Positions 49,839 to 59,419 of a stretch of 64,000 nucleotides of DNA are shown here, one piece after another; position 1 is the stretch's first letter; each line of letters starts with the position of its first letter. The notes below the pieces were generated by a model. That model was not told where the DNA came from and did no database searches. It saw only the letters and a program-made list of their open reading frames with translations. Origin of the DNA: Nocardioides panacis (lineage in GTDB: Bacteria; Actinomycetota; Actinomycetes; Propionibacteriales; Nocardioidaceae); assembly GCF_019039255.1 (NCBI RefSeq), contig NZ_CP077062.1, positions 2,976,001 through 3,040,000 on the forward strand, given 5' to 3'. A program made the position numbers and the translations under genes.

Positions 49839-50576
49839 ATGACAACGGAGACGGTCACGGCGCCTGCTGAGCAGGACACGCTCGGCCCCCACCGGCACGA
49901 CGACGTCTGCGTCATCGTGCCGATGTACAACGAGGCGGTGGTCATCGGGGACGTGGTCCGCGAGCTGTCGAAGACCTTCTCCCGGGTGGTCTGCGTCGAC
50001 GACGGCAGCAAGGACGACACGGCCCGTCTCGCCAGCCAGGCCGGCGCCACCGTCGTGCACCACCCCGTGAACCTCGGCCAGGGCGCGGCCCTGCAGACCG
50101 GCGTCGACTACGCGCTGCAGTCGGGCGCCCGGTACTTCCTGACCTTCGACGCCGACGGGCAGCACCGCATCGAGGACGCCGTCGCGATGATCGAGCGGCT
50201 GCGCGAGGGCGACCTCGACATCGTGCTCGGCTCCCGGTTCCTCGGCACCGAGCTGCAGGTCCCCCGGCTGCGCAAGGCCGTGCTGCGCGCCGCGGTGGTG
50301 TTCACCCGGGCCACCACCGGCCTGGCGCTCACCGACACGCACAACGGCCTGCGGGTGATGAACCGCTCCACCGCCGTGCTGTTCAAGATCCGGCTCTGCG
50401 GGATGGCGCACGCCTCCGAGATCCTCGACATCGTGGCCCGGCACAAGCTGGCCTACGAGGAGATGCCGATCTCGGTCGTCTACTCCGACTACTCACGCGG
50501 CAAGGGGCAGTCCAGCATCAACGCCATCAACGTCCTCGTCGACCTCGTTCTCGCGCGGCTGCGGGTCATCCGATGA
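49839..50576 (+). CDS. Family-2 glycosyltransferase, dolichol/polyprenol-phosphate mannosyltransferase-like
   Basis: 245-residue enzyme that moves a sugar from a nucleotide donor to a polyprenyl phosphate on the inner membrane face. Marks are VIVPMYNEAVVIGDVV, CVDDGSKDDT, FDADGQHRIEDA and GSRFLG. There are no long membrane helices, as in soluble DPM1-like forms. The stop overlaps the DUF2304 start (ATGA); pairing with DUF2304 is common in actinobacteria. ATG 49839 has GGAGGGG upstream. Confidence 0.9.
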   Translation: MTTETVTAPAEQDTLGPHRHDDVCVIVPMYNEAVVIGDVVRELSKTFSRVVCVDDGSKDDTARLASQAGATVVHHPVNLGQGAALQTGVDYALQSGARYFLTFDADGQHRIEDAVAMIERLREGDLDIVLGSRFLGTELQVPRLRKAVLRAAVVFTRATTGLALTDTHNGLRVMNRSTAVLFKIRLCGMAHASEILDIVARHKLAYEEMPISVVYSDYSRGKGQSSINAINVLVDLVLARLRVIR

Positions 50577-50947
50577 TCATCAAGCTCATCCTGATCGCCG
50601 GGCTGACCCTGGCCGGGCTGTTCGCCTACCGGGCCGGCCGCGGAGCCCGCTCGCTCGCCCTCCGCCGGATCGGCTTCCTCCTGGCGATGGCGCTGTGCAT
50701 CGTGGCCGTCCTCGCCCCTTCGACGATCTCCGGGGTCGCGCGCCTCGTCGGCGTGGGACGCGGCACCGACCTGGTGCTCTACATCTTCGTGCTGGCGTCG
50801 CTGTTCATCTGGATCGGCCTGTACCGCCGGCTGCACGACATGGAGGAGCGGTTCGTCGACCTGGCGCGGCAGATCGCCCTGGGCAAGATCTCCCCGCCGG
50901 AGACGCCGTCGGTGGAGGTCCCGGCCAACGGCCACGGCCGCTCCTGA
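50573..50947 (+). CDS. DUF2304 family membrane protein
   Basis: 124 residues with three hydrophobic segments (about 2-19, 33-50 and 66-84) followed by an amphipathic stretch RLHDMEERFVDLARQIALG and a polar tail. DUF2304 proteins sit beside polyprenyl-phosphate glycosyltransferases, probably as their membrane partner. Co-translated with the preceding gene. Convergent with the GT2 at 50981. Confidence 0.88.
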   Translation: MIIKLILIAGLTLAGLFAYRAGRGARSLALRRIGFLLAMALCIVAVLAPSTISGVARLVGVGRGTDLVLYIFVLASLFIWIGLYRRLHDMEERFVDLARQIALGKISPPETPSVEVPANGHGRS

Positions 50948-50980
50948 CCGGCCGCTCCTGACCGGTCGCCCTGACCGCCG

Positions 50981-51775
50981 TCAGCCCTCTGCAGCGACCT
51001 TGCGCGACCGGGAGCCGACCTGGCGTGCCGCCACCCGGGTGGCCCACCGCACCGGGAGCTCCCAGGCGGGTGCCACCCTGCGCAGACCGGCGGGCAGGTA
51101 GCGCCGCTTGATCATCTCGGACTCGGCCAGGGAGGCGTTGCGGTTGGCCACCGTGATCGAGTCGGCGTGCCACCGGAAGGCGGCGACCTCCTGCTTGGTG
51201 CTCACGAACCGCCCGCTGCGCTTGAGCCGCAGGAACATGTCGAGGTCCATGGCGTAGCGCAGCGTCTCGTCGTACGGTCCGGCCGCGACCAGGTCCGGGA
51301 CGCGGGTCATCGAGGCCGGCTGCGGCAGCAGGTTCGGGCCCCAGCCCATGATCCGCGCGGCCAGGTCGCCGGCCCGGCTGACCGCGACGGTGCGGCCGCG
51401 CTCGTCGATGTAGGGGCAGGCGCCGTAGGCCACCACGGCGCCGTCCGTGTCGCGGAGCAGCCCCGCGAGCGTCGCCAGCCCGCCGGGCAGCAGCAGGTCG
51501 TCGTCGCCCAGCCAGGCGTAGAGCTCCTCGTCGCCCCGCCGGGCGGCGATGCCGGTGTTCACGGCGCCGGACAGCCCGGTCCGGTTGTCGTCGACGACGG
51601 TGGCGCCGTGCCGGGCCGCGGTGGCCCGGGCCTCCACGGCCGCGGGAGGCACCACCACCACCAGGTGTACGTCGACCCCCTGCTGGGCGCGCACGCTGGC
51701 GAGGGACTCCTCGAGGGTCTCGAGCCGCTCGCCGAGCGTGGGCACGACCACCAGGACCGACGGCTGGCCGGTCAC
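50981..51775 (-). CDS. Family-2 glycosyltransferase (start uncertain)
   Basis: About 264 residues of GT-A fold: VLVVVPTLGERLETLEESL, VVDDNRTGLSGAVNTG, WLGDDDLLLPGGL and DLDMFLRLKR. The basic C-terminal 50 residues may bind membrane. The first in-frame start with clear family match is GTG 51775, but it has no ribosome binding site. A much better placed ATG at 51822 (ATGA overlap with the upstream stop) or ATG 51807 after GAGGAG lies in another frame that stops after 11-16 codons, so a base may be missing here. Confidence 0.8.
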   Translation of the reverse strand: MTGQPSVLVVVPTLGERLETLEESLASVRAQQGVDVHLVVVVPPAAVEARATAARHGATVVDDNRTGLSGAVNTGIAARRGDEELYAWLGDDDLLLPGGLATLAGLLRDTDGAVVAYGACPYIDERGRTVAVSRAGDLAARIMGWGPNLLPQPASMTRVPDLVAAGPYDETLRYAMDLDMFLRLKRSGRFVSTKQEVAAFRWHADSITVANRNASLAESEMIKRRYLPAGLRRVAPAWELPVRWATRVAARQVGSRSRKVAAEG

Positions 51776-51818
51776 GGGTGGACGGGACGGGTCGTGGGAC
51801 AGGACATGGCGGAGCTCC

Positions 51819-52817
51819 TCATGGGGTCTGGGCAGGGGTGGCGTGGTCGAGCGCGTCCAGGTCCGCCTGGACCATGATCCGCACCAGCTCCTCGAACGTG
51901 ACGGACGGCCGCCACCCCAGGGAGCGCAGCCGGGTCGGGTCGCCGACCAGGGCCCGCGGGTCCGCGGGCCGGTAGAGCGAGGCGTCGATGGTGACGTGGC
52001 CCTCCCAGTCGGTGATGCCGACGACCGAGAACGCCTCGCGCACGAATTCGCGCACCGAGCGCGGCTCACCGGTCGCCACGACGTAGTCGTCCGGGCGGTC
52101 GGCGTCGAGGATCCGGATCATCCCGTCGACGTGGTCGGGCGCGTAGCCCCAGTCACGCAGCACGTCGATGTTGCCGAGCGTGAGCGGGTCACGGCTGCCG
52201 CGCGCGATCGACGCGACCGCGCGGGTGATCTTGCGGGCCACGAACGTCGCGGGCCGCCGGGGAGACTCGTGGTTGTAGAGGATGGCGGCGGTCGCGAACA
52301 TCCCCCGCCGCCGGTAGACGCCGACCATCGTGTGGGCGAAGTCCTTGGCGGCGCCGTACGGCGTCACCGGGTTGCGGGGCGTGCTCTCGTCCTGCGGGGC
52401 GCCGACCGGGTCGCCGAAGATCTCGGCGCTGGAGGCCTGCAGGAACCGCACCTCGCGTCCGGTGCGCTCCCGCAGCCGCCAGGCGGCGTCCAGCAGGCGG
52501 ACGGCACCCACGCCAATGACGTCGGCCGCCTCCACCGGCTCGTCCCACGAGCGGGCGACCGAGGTCGAGCCGGCGAGGTTGAAGATCCGGTGGGGGGCGA
52601 CCTCGGCGACCACCGCACCCAGGCGGCAGGCGTCCTGGAGGTCGGCCACGTGCGCGGTCAGCCCGGGCAGCTGGGCCGAGGCGCGCGCGACGTCGGCGGG
52701 GTCCCGGACGATCCCGTGCACCTCGGCGCCGGCGGCGAGCAGCCGCTCCGCGAGGTACCAGCCGTCCTGGCCCGAGACTCCCGTCACCAGGGCACTTCCG
52801 GGCACGACGTCCGCCAC
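51819..52817 (-). CDS. GDP-mannose 4,6-dehydratase family protein
   Basis: 332-residue NADP-dependent short-chain dehydratase converting GDP-D-mannose to GDP-4-keto-6-deoxymannose, the precursor of fucose or rhamnose-type sugars. Marks are VTGVSGQDGWYLAERLL, NLAGSTSVARSW, the active-site Y-x3-K in TPYGAAK, and YNHESPRRP, all typical of Gmd. No GDP-fucose synthase or reductase is seen in the window, so the final sugar is unknown. It is divergent from the GT4 gene and upstream of the GT2, making a small glycan cluster. Start GTG 52817 is tentative. Confidence 0.9.
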   Translation of the reverse strand: MADVVPGSALVTGVSGQDGWYLAERLLAAGAEVHGIVRDPADVARASAQLPGLTAHVADLQDACRLGAVVAEVAPHRIFNLAGSTSVARSWDEPVEAADVIGVGAVRLLDAAWRLRERTGREVRFLQASSAEIFGDPVGAPQDESTPRNPVTPYGAAKDFAHTMVGVYRRRGMFATAAILYNHESPRRPATFVARKITRAVASIARGSRDPLTLGNIDVLRDWGYAPDHVDGMIRILDADRPDDYVVATGEPRSVREFVREAFSVVGITDWEGHVTIDASLYRPADPRALVGDPTRLRSLGWRPSVTFEELVRIMVQADLDALDHATPAQTP

Positions 52818-52965
52818 CTCACCACCCCGTCATCCGTGCCGACCCGATGCCGGCAGACGGACCAGGCTAGCCCGTCGGGTCCCGGCGCTCCACGCGACTC
52901 CCGCTAGCATCACCGCGTTCACCGCGCCTCCCCGGGAGACGCGCCCGCGACGAGGGTGAGGTTCC
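52818..52965. promoter_or_regulatory. Divergent promoter region between GDP-mannose dehydratase and GT4
   Basis: 148 nt without a gene. GGTGAGG at about 52953 precedes the GT4 ATG as a binding site. No clear palindromes were seen. Confidence 0.35.
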
Positions 52966-54081
52966 ATGCCAGACGACGACCGTGCCGCAGGCGGCCGGCC
53001 GCTGCGGGTCGCGCTGCCGATGCTGACGCTGGTGCGCGGCGGGATGGGCGGCAGCGAGACCTACGCCCGCGAGCTCACCCGCGGCCTGGCGGACCGGCCC
53101 GGCATCGCGGCGACCACCACCGTGGCCGCCGCGGCGGCCGGCTTCTCCCAGGGGGTTCCCGAGCGGGTCGCCCACCGCATCCGCGGCGGCGCGTCGGCGG
53201 TCCAGCGCGTGGCCACCCAGCTGCAGGCCGGTCTGCTCAGCCCGTCCCTGCGCCGCGGCCTGCGCAGCGCCGACGTGGTGCACTACCCGCTCTCCGTGCC
53301 GTCCCCGCCGCCGCCGAGGGGCGTGCCCTTCGTGCAGACGCTGCTCGACGTGCAGCACCACGACCTGCGCGACCTGTTCGGCCGCGGCGAGGTGGCCTAC
53401 CGCGCGCTGACCTACGACCGTCCCGCCCGACGGGCGGCCGCGGTGATCACGATCAGCGAGTTCTCCAAGCAGCGGATCGTGCACCACCTCGGCGTGCCGG
53501 CCGAGCGGGTGCACGTCGCGCACCTGGGCGTGGACACCGAGCAGTTCGTCGCCCGCCGCGGGGACCGCGAGGACTTCGTGCTCTACCCGGCCCGCGGCTG
53601 GCCGCACAAGAACCACGCCCGGCTCCTGGAGGCGATGGAGATCGTCCGCCGGGAGGCGCCCGGACTGCGCCTGGTGCTCACCGGCGGCGGCCTGGACGGG
53701 CTGGGGCCGCTGCCGGAGTGGGTCGACAACCGCGGGCTGGTCAGCCGCGAGGAGCTCGTCGGGCTCTACCAGCGCGCCGCGTGCCTGGTGTTCCCGAGCC
53801 GCTACGAGGGGTTCGGCCTGCCGCCTCTCGAGGCGATGGCCGCGGGCTGCCCCGTGGCCGCCGCGGACGCCGGCTCCCTGCCGGAGATCTGCGGGGACGC
53901 CGCGGCGCTGTTCGACCCCGACGACGCCGCCGCGATGGCGGCCGCCGTGCTGACGGCCCGCGCGCTCGGCGACCGGGGAGTGGACCGCGGCCTCGAGCAG
54001 TGCCGGAAGTTCACCTGGGCCGCGTGCGTCGACGTGCACGAGCGCGTGTACGGCGCCGTGGCCGGCGTACGCCGCGGCTGA
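52966..54081 (+). CDS. Family-4 glycosyltransferase (mannosyltransferase-like)
   Basis: 371-residue GT-B enzyme using a nucleotide sugar, probably GDP-linked given the neighbouring dehydratase. Marks are GGMGGSETYARELTRGL near the N-terminus, YPARGWPHKNHARLLEA, and the donor-binding EGFGLPPLEAMAAG, in which the E-x7-E motif is visible. No membrane helix. Convergent with gtrA. Acceptor unknown. Confidence 0.9.
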   Translation: MPDDDRAAGGRPLRVALPMLTLVRGGMGGSETYARELTRGLADRPGIAATTTVAAAAAGFSQGVPERVAHRIRGGASAVQRVATQLQAGLLSPSLRRGLRSADVVHYPLSVPSPPPPRGVPFVQTLLDVQHHDLRDLFGRGEVAYRALTYDRPARRAAAVITISEFSKQRIVHHLGVPAERVHVAHLGVDTEQFVARRGDREDFVLYPARGWPHKNHARLLEAMEIVRREAPGLRLVLTGGGLDGLGPLPEWVDNRGLVSREELVGLYQRAACLVFPSRYEGFGLPPLEAMAAGCPVAAADAGSLPEICGDAAALFDPDDAAAMAAAVLTARALGDRGVDRGLEQCRKFTWAACVDVHERVYGAVAGVRRG

Positions 54082-54099
54082 CCGGACCCGCGGAGGGGC

Positions 54100-54597
54100 T
54101 CAGCGGCGGGCCAGCTCGCGCTGCTCGATGCGGGCCGGGCTCAGGAAGATGAACCGGCGGATCGCCCAGAAGCGGGCCAGGGTGCCCAGCGAGAGACCGA
54201 CCACGTTCGCGGAGATGTTGTCCGCGAACGGGTCGGTGAGCCCGAGGACGTAGCGGGTGAACGACAGGCAGCCCAGCGGGATCACCATCGAGACGATGTT
54301 GATCACGAAGAACGCCAGCCGACCGCCGGCCACCCCCACCGCGGAGCGGTTGCGGAACGCCCAGGAGCGGCTGCCGCGGTAGCTGACCACCATGCCGACG
54401 GTGTTCGCGATCACGAACGCCCACAGGGGCTGCTCGTGCATCGCGCCGGGTCCACCGACGTAGCCGTGGACCAGCCCGTTGAAGATCACGAACGACACCA
54501 CCGTGGCGACTCCGCCGACGGTGAGGAACTTGGCGCCCTCGGAGAGGAAGCGCTGCCAACGGAGACCCACGGAGACCCAATGTAGTCGCAGCGCCAC
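54100..54597 (-). CDS. GtrA-family membrane protein
   Basis: 165 residues with four transmembrane helices. GtrA proteins are thought to move or support polyprenyl-phosphate sugars across the membrane. Marks are KFLTVGGVATVVSFVIF, the conserved SYRGSRSWAFRN motif and FWAIRRFIF near the end. GTG 54597 follows the acyl-CoA dehydrogenase stop without a gap. A tandem 10-bp duplication (CGGAGACCCA twice at about 54560-54579, plus strand) lies in its first codons, so the true start may be internal. It pairs functionally with the nearby glycosyltransferases. Confidence 0.87.
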   Translation of the reverse strand: MALRLHWVSVGLRWQRFLSEGAKFLTVGGVATVVSFVIFNGLVHGYVGGPGAMHEQPLWAFVIANTVGMVVSYRGSRSWAFRNRSAVGVAGGRLAFFVINIVSMVIPLGCLSFTRYVLGLTDPFADNISANVVGLSLGTLARFWAIRRFIFLSPARIEQRELARR

Positions 54598-55788
54598 TTA
54601 TTCCACGGGAAGGCCACGCCCGCGGGCGATCAGCATCCGCTGCACCTCGGAGGTGCCCTCGCCGATCTCGAGCACCTTGGCGTCGCGGTAGAAACGGGTG
54701 ACGGGGTACTCCTCCATGAAGCCGTAGCCGCCGAAGACCTGGGTGGCGATCCGGGTCGCGGTGACCGCCGACTCGGTCGCGTAGAGCTTGGCGATGGCCG
54801 CGGCCTGCTTGAACTCCTTCATCGGCCGGCCGGCGTCCTTCATGGCGGCCGCCTTGTAGGTCAGCATCCGGGACGCCTCGAGCATCACCTCGAGGTCGGC
54901 GACCTGGAACGCGACGCCCTGCTTGGCGCCGATCGGGACGCCGAAGGTGGTGCGCTCCCCGGCGTACGCCACGGACATGTCCAGGCAGGCCTGGATGCAG
55001 CCGACCGCGAGCGCGGCGATCGCGACCCGGCCGTCGTCGAGGGTGGCGAGGAACTGCGCGAAGCCACGGCCCCGCTCGCCGAGCAGGTTGGCCTCGGGGA
55101 CGCGGGCGTCGGTGAAGGTCAGCGGGTGGGTGTCGGAGGCGTGCCAGCCGAGCTTGTCGTAGGCCGGCTCGGCGGTGAAGCCGGGCGTGCCGGACGGCAG
55201 GATGATCGTGCTGACCTCGGCCCGGTCCGGCTTCCCGTCCACCCCGGGGCGGGTGCCGGTGCGGGCGGTCACCGTGACGACGGAGGTGATCTCCGAGCCG
55301 GAGTTGGTGATGAACTGCTTGGCGCCGTTGACCACCCACTCCCCGTCGACCAGCTCGGCCTTGGTCCGCGTGGCGCCGGCGTCGGAACCCGCACCGGGCT
55401 CGGTGAGCCCGAAGCCCGCGAGCGTGCGGCCGGCCACCAGGTCGGGCAGCCACTGCTGCTTCTGCTCGTCCGTGCCGAAGGTCAGGATCGGGTTGATGCC
55501 CAGGCCGACGGCCGCCTCGAGGGTGATGCCCATCGACTGGTCGACCCGGCCGATCTCCTCGATCGCGACGCACAGCGAGGTGAAGTCGCCGTCCTCCCCC
55601 ATCCCGCCGAACTCCTCGGGCGCGGTCAGGCCCATCAGCCCGAGGTCGCCCATCTTGTGCACGACGTCGGTCGGGAAGTGGTGGTCCTTGTCCCACTGCG
55701 CGGCGTGCGGCGCGATCTCGGCGAGGGCGAACTCGCGGACGCTCTTGCGGAAGGTCTCGTGGTCGGGGGACAGCTCGAACGGCGACAC
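54598..55788 (-). CDS. Acyl-CoA dehydrogenase
   Basis: 396-residue FAD enzyme; GFGLTEPGAGSDAGA, FITNSGSEITSVV, the arginine of ERTTFGVPI, and the catalytic glutamate in IGEGTSEVQRM near the C-terminus are visible. Its divergent partner is a LiuR-like MerR regulator with a palindromic site between them, which suggests a role in branched-chain amino-acid or short-chain acyl-CoA breakdown; that is inference. GTG 55788 has GAGGAG 6 nt upstream. Confidence 0.94.
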   Translation of the reverse strand: MSPFELSPDHETFRKSVREFALAEIAPHAAQWDKDHHFPTDVVHKMGDLGLMGLTAPEEFGGMGEDGDFTSLCVAIEEIGRVDQSMGITLEAAVGLGINPILTFGTDEQKQQWLPDLVAGRTLAGFGLTEPGAGSDAGATRTKAELVDGEWVVNGAKQFITNSGSEITSVVTVTARTGTRPGVDGKPDRAEVSTIILPSGTPGFTAEPAYDKLGWHASDTHPLTFTDARVPEANLLGERGRGFAQFLATLDDGRVAIAALAVGCIQACLDMSVAYAGERTTFGVPIGAKQGVAFQVADLEVMLEASRMLTYKAAAMKDAGRPMKEFKQAAAIAKLYATESAVTATRIATQVFGGYGFMEEYPVTRFYRDAKVLEIGEGTSEVQRMLIARGRGLPVE

Positions 55789-55809
55789 GGGGGGCTCCTC
55801 TGGCTTTAC

Positions 55810-55827
55810 GCTTACGTGAACGTAAGC
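55810..55827. promoter_or_regulatory. Palindromic operator for the MerR/LiuR-like regulator
   Basis: Perfect 8-bp arms GCTTACGT and ACGTAAGC around GA, in the 77-nt divergent gap. It resembles, from memory, the TTTACG-type LiuR palindromes described in other bacteria. Confidence 0.75.
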
Positions 55828-55865
55828 AAGACTAGGACGCTTCCGTAGCGGAAGGGCAACACCTG

Positions 55866-56267
55866 ATGGACGACGGAACCGACGACGGGCCGACCTGGTC
55901 GATCGCCTCGCTGGCCGAGGAGTTCGGCGTCACCCTGCGCACCATCCGGCACTACGAGGACGTCGGGCTGATCACCCCGGGGCGCCGGGGCACCACCCGG
56001 GTGTTCCACGCCCGCGACCGGATCCGGCTGCGGCTGATCCTGCGCGGCAAGCGGCTGGGGTTCTCGCTGCCGGAGATCCGCACGATCGTGAACATGTACG
56101 ACGAGCAGCCCGGTGAGGCCGGCCAGCTGCAGTACCTCCTGGACCAGATCGAGGTACGACGGGCGGAGCTGGACCAGCTGCGCCGCGACATCGACGAGAC
56201 GATGGAGGAGCTGGCGCACGTCGAGGACCGCTGCCGCGAGGACCTCGCCGGCCTCGCCCGGGGGTGA
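55866..56267 (+). CDS. MerR-family regulator, LiuR-like
   Basis: 133 residues: N-terminal winged HTH ([24 protein letters not shown], split across residues 12-36), then [18 protein letters not shown] and a coiled-coil dimerisation helix. No cysteine cluster for metals is seen, so it likely senses a metabolite, such as an acyl-CoA. ATG 55866 follows GAAGGG. Divergent from the acyl-CoA dehydrogenase, which it presumably controls through the 55810-55827 palindrome. Confidence 0.88.
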   Translation: MDDGTDDGPTWSIASLAEEFGVTLRTIRHYEDVGLITPGRRGTTRVFHARDRIRLRLILRGKRLGFSLPEIRTIVNMYDEQPGEAGQLQYLLDQIEVRRAELDQLRRDIDETMEELAHVEDRCREDLAGLARG

Positions 56268-56290
56268 GCCGGGCCCCGCTCCCCGCCCAC

Positions 56291-56326
56291 CCGGGCCTCC
56301 CGTCACGGCGAGCCGGGCCTCCCGTC
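56291..56326 (+). repeat. 14-bp direct repeat
   Basis: CCGGGCCTCCCGTC occurs at 56291-56304 and 56313-56326, upstream of the epimerase gene. Role unknown. Confidence 0.6.
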
Positions 56327-56346
56327 GGCCGTGGTTGGATCGGCCC

Positions 56347-57306
56347 ATGCGCTACGCCATCACCGGTGCGACCGGTTTCGTCGGGGGCGCTCTCGCCCGC
56401 CAGCTCCGCGCTGCCGGTCACGAGGTGCGCGCGCTGGTCCGCGACCCGTCCGCGGCCGGCGCGCTGGCCGACCTCGGGATCGAGCTGGTGCCCGGCGACC
56501 TCGCCGACAGCGCCGCGCTCGACCGGCTGTGCGCGGGCGTGGACGGGCTGTTCCACGTCGCGGGCTGGTACCGGCTCGGCCAGCGCGACCCGTCGGTCGG
56601 CGACCTGGTGAACGTCGCGGGCACCCGCTCGGTGCTGGCCGCCGCGCAGCGCGCCGGGGTGCCCAAGGTCGTCTGCACGAGCACGCTGGCGGTGAACTCC
56701 GACACCCACGGCGAGGTCCGCGACGAGACCTACCGGCACACCGGTGGCTACACCAGCCACTACGACCGCACCAAGGCGGAGGCGCACCGGGTCGCCGAGC
56801 TGTTCGCGGCCGACGGGCTGCCGGTCGTGATCGTCTCGCCGGGGGTCGTCTACGGCCCCGGTGACACCGCCCAGACCGGCGCCCTGCTCGCACAGGTCGT
56901 GGCCGGCAGGCGGCCGCAGGTGCCGGCCGGCGGCGAGGGCTGCTGGGCGTACGTCGACGACGTCGCGGCCGGTCACGTGCTGGCCATGGAGCGTGGCGTG
57001 CCGGGCCAGACGTACATGCTCGCCGGCCCCCGGACCACGCTGGCCGACGTGCTGCGCCGGACCGCGACGATCGCGGGCACCAAGGGCCCGCGGGTGCTGC
57101 CGGACCGCGTGGTGCGGGCGACGGCGTCGCTCACCGGGGCGCTGGGCCGCGTCGTACCCGTGCCGCCGGACTTCGCGGCGGAGACGATGCGCGCCTCGCT
57201 GGCGACGTACCTCGGCTCGCCGGCGAAGGCCGAGCGCGAGCTCGGCTGGCGGGCCAGGTCGCTCGACGCGGGGCTGCGGCTCACCGCCGGAGCGCTGCGC
57301 GGCTGA
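56347..57306 (+). CDS. NAD-dependent epimerase/dehydratase family protein
   Basis: 319-residue extended short-chain dehydrogenase. The NAD fold starts [16 protein letters not shown]; the catalytic Y-x3-K is in YDRTKAEAH, and [13 protein letters not shown] has a Ser/Thr upstream as expected. VYGPGDTA is a typical substrate-loop mark. It resembles dihydroflavonol-reductase-like proteins; the substrate is unknown. ATG 56347 lacks a clear binding site. Confidence 0.88.
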   Translation: MRYAITGATGFVGGALARQLRAAGHEVRALVRDPSAAGALADLGIELVPGDLADSAALDRLCAGVDGLFHVAGWYRLGQRDPSVGDLVNVAGTRSVLAAAQRAGVPKVVCTSTLAVNSDTHGEVRDETYRHTGGYTSHYDRTKAEAHRVAELFAADGLPVVIVSPGVVYGPGDTAQTGALLAQVVAGRRPQVPAGGEGCWAYVDDVAAGHVLAMERGVPGQTYMLAGPRTTLADVLRRTATIAGTKGPRVLPDRVVRATASLTGALGRVVPVPPDFAAETMRASLATYLGSPAKAERELGWRARSLDAGLRLTAGALRG

Positions 57307-57411
57307 CCGGCCGGTCCGGCCGGAGGGGGTGCGGGCCCGCGAGCGGAACGTCCTAGACTCCGCGAGAAGGTCGAGCAGCCCAGCAGCATGCCCAGCAGCG
57401 AGGAGAGTCAC

Positions 57412-59175
57412 GTGGTCGAGGTCAACCCGCTCCAGAAGGTGCTCGTCGCCAACCGGGGCGAGATCGCCGTCCGGGTGATCCGGGCCTGCAAGGACGCCGG
57501 CATCGGCTCCGTCGCGGTGTACGCCGACCCCGACCGTGACGCGCTGTTCGTGCGGCTGGCCGACGAGGCGCACAGCCTCGGCGGCGCGACGCCCGCCGAG
57601 TCCTACCTCGACATCGCCAAGATCGTGAAGGTCGCGCGCGACACCGGCGCCGACTCCGTGCACCCCGGCTACGGCTTCCTCGCCGAGAACCGGGACTTCG
57701 CGCAGGCCGTGATCGACGCCGGCCTGGTGTGGATCGGTCCCCCGCCGGTCGCCATCGAGAACCTCGGCGACAAGGTCAAGGCCCGGCACATCGCGGAGAA
57801 GGTCGGCGCCCCGCTGGTCGCCGGCACCAAGGACCCCGTGGAGAACGCCGAGGAGGTCGTCGCCTTCGCCGAGGAGAACGGCCTGCCGATCGCGATCAAG
57901 GCGGCGTTCGGCGGCGGCGGCCGCGGGCTCAAGGTGGCCCGCACGATCGACGAGGTCGCCGAGATGTTCGAGTCGGCAGTCCGCGAGGCGGTCAGCGCGT
58001 TCGGCCGCGGCGAGTGCTTCGTGGAGAAGTACCTCGACAAGCCGCGCCACGTCGAGACCCAGTGCCTGGCCGACCAGCACGGCAACGTCGTGGTGGTCTC
58101 CACCCGCGACTGCTCGCTGCAGCGTCGGCACCAGAAGCTCGTCGAGGAGGCTCCCGCGCCGTTCCTGACCGACGAGCAGATGAAGACGCTCTACGACTCC
58201 TCCAAGGCGATCCTGCGCGAGGCCTCCTACGTCGGCGCCGGCACGTGCGAGTTCCTGGTCGGCCAGGACGGCACGATCTCGTTCCTCGAGGTGAACACCC
58301 GCCTGCAGGTCGAGCACCCGGTCTCCGAGGAGGTCACCGGGCTCGACCTGGTCCGCGAGATGTTCCGGATCGCCGCCGGCGAGGAGCTCGGGTACGACGA
58401 CCCGGAGGTCGTCGGCCACTCCATCGAGTTCCGGATCAACGCCGAGGACCCGGGCGCCAACTTCATGCCGGCACCCGGCACGCTGACCCGCTGGCACGCG
58501 CCTGCCGGCCCGGGCGTGCGGCTCGACGGCGGCTACGACCAGGGCGAGACCGTCCCCGGCGCGTTCGACTCGCTGGTCGCCAAGCTGGTCGTCACCGGCC
58601 GCGACCGCACCCAGGCCCTGGAGCGCTCCCGCCGCGCGCTGTCCGAGTTCGTCGTCGAGGGCATGCCGACGGTGATCCCGTTCCACCGGACCGTGGTCGA
58701 CGACCCGGCCTACATCGGCGACGGCCGCACCTTCGGCGTCTACACCAGCTGGATCGAGACCGAGTTCGACAACCAGATCCCGCCGTACGCCGGCGGCGCC
58801 GACGACCCCGAGGCGCAGGGCGAGCGGCAGTCCGTCACCGTCGAGGTCGGCGGCCGCCGGCTCGAGGTCGTGCTCCCCGCCGGGTTCGCCGCCGGGGCCG
58901 CGGCCGGTCCGGCCAAGAAGCCCAAGCGCGAGAAGAAGAAGGCCGGCGCGGCCGCCGGCGGGGACAGCGTCGCCTCGCCGATGCAGGGCACGATCGTCAA
59001 GGTCGCCGTCGAGGAGGGCCAGGAGGTCGCCGAGGGCGACGTGATCGTGGTCCTCGAGGCGATGAAGATGGAGCAGCCCCTCAAGGCCCACAAGGCGGGC
59101 ACCGTCACCGGCCTGTCCGCGTCCGTCGGCGACAGCGTCACCAGCGGTGCCGTCGTCTGCGAGCTCAAGGACTAG
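57412..59175 (+). CDS. accA3: Acyl-CoA carboxylase alpha subunit: biotin carboxylase plus biotin carrier (AccA3 type)
   Basis: 587-residue protein. The biotin carboxylase domain (about 1-450) uses ATP and bicarbonate to carboxylate biotin: [26 protein letters not shown], the glycine loop [28 protein letters not shown] and [13 protein letters not shown] linker rich in Lys/Ala leads to a biotinyl domain with EAMKMEQPL, whose lysine is the BirA target. It supplies carboxybiotin to AccD5/AccE at 43212-45152. GTG 57412 is preferred over ATG 57388 because GAGGAG is 6-8 nt upstream of it. Confidence 0.95.
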   Translation: MVEVNPLQKVLVANRGEIAVRVIRACKDAGIGSVAVYADPDRDALFVRLADEAHSLGGATPAESYLDIAKIVKVARDTGADSVHPGYGFLAENRDFAQAVIDAGLVWIGPPPVAIENLGDKVKARHIAEKVGAPLVAGTKDPVENAEEVVAFAEENGLPIAIKAAFGGGGRGLKVARTIDEVAEMFESAVREAVSAFGRGECFVEKYLDKPRHVETQCLADQHGNVVVVSTRDCSLQRRHQKLVEEAPAPFLTDEQMKTLYDSSKAILREASYVGAGTCEFLVGQDGTISFLEVNTRLQVEHPVSEEVTGLDLVREMFRIAAGEELGYDDPEVVGHSIEFRINAEDPGANFMPAPGTLTRWHAPAGPGVRLDGGYDQGETVPGAFDSLVAKLVVTGRDRTQALERSRRALSEFVVEGMPTVIPFHRTVVDDPAYIGDGRTFGVYTSWIETEFDNQIPPYAGGADDPEAQGERQSVTVEVGGRRLEVVLPAGFAAGAAAGPAKKPKREKKKAGAAAGGDSVASPMQGTIVKVAVEEGQEVAEGDVIVVLEAMKMEQPLKAHKAGTVTGLSASVGDSVTSGAVVCELKD

Positions 59176-59419
59176 ACCCGCAGGGTCCGGTCGTCCGGAC
59201 GGACCGGACCGACCGGGCCATGCCCGGCCCCGGGCCAGAGGCCACCAAAGCCGGGCATCCCCTCCCGGCGACCGTCGCCCGGGCCGCGCCGGGCCGCGGG
59301 AGCGGCGGTCCCGCGACGCCCCGGGCCAGCCCTCGCGGGCCACAGACGCCCCCTCGGGGTAGTCCCTACGTTCGGGACCAGGCCCGTCCCCGCCGGACGA
59401 GCGACCCCGGAGGGACACC
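59176..59419 (+). other. Gene-free stretch after accA3
   Basis: 244 nt without a supported gene. It holds the terminator-like hairpin at 59184-59210, a small GTCCC/GGGAC stem at about 59362-59378, and GGAGGG before the next ATG at 59420. Confidence 0.5.
59184..59210 (+). terminator. Hairpin after accA3
   Basis: Perfect 9-bp arms GGTCCGGTC and GACCGGACC with a 9-nt loop, starting 9 nt after the accA3 stop. There is no U-tract, as is usual in such GC-rich genomes. Confidence 0.55.
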
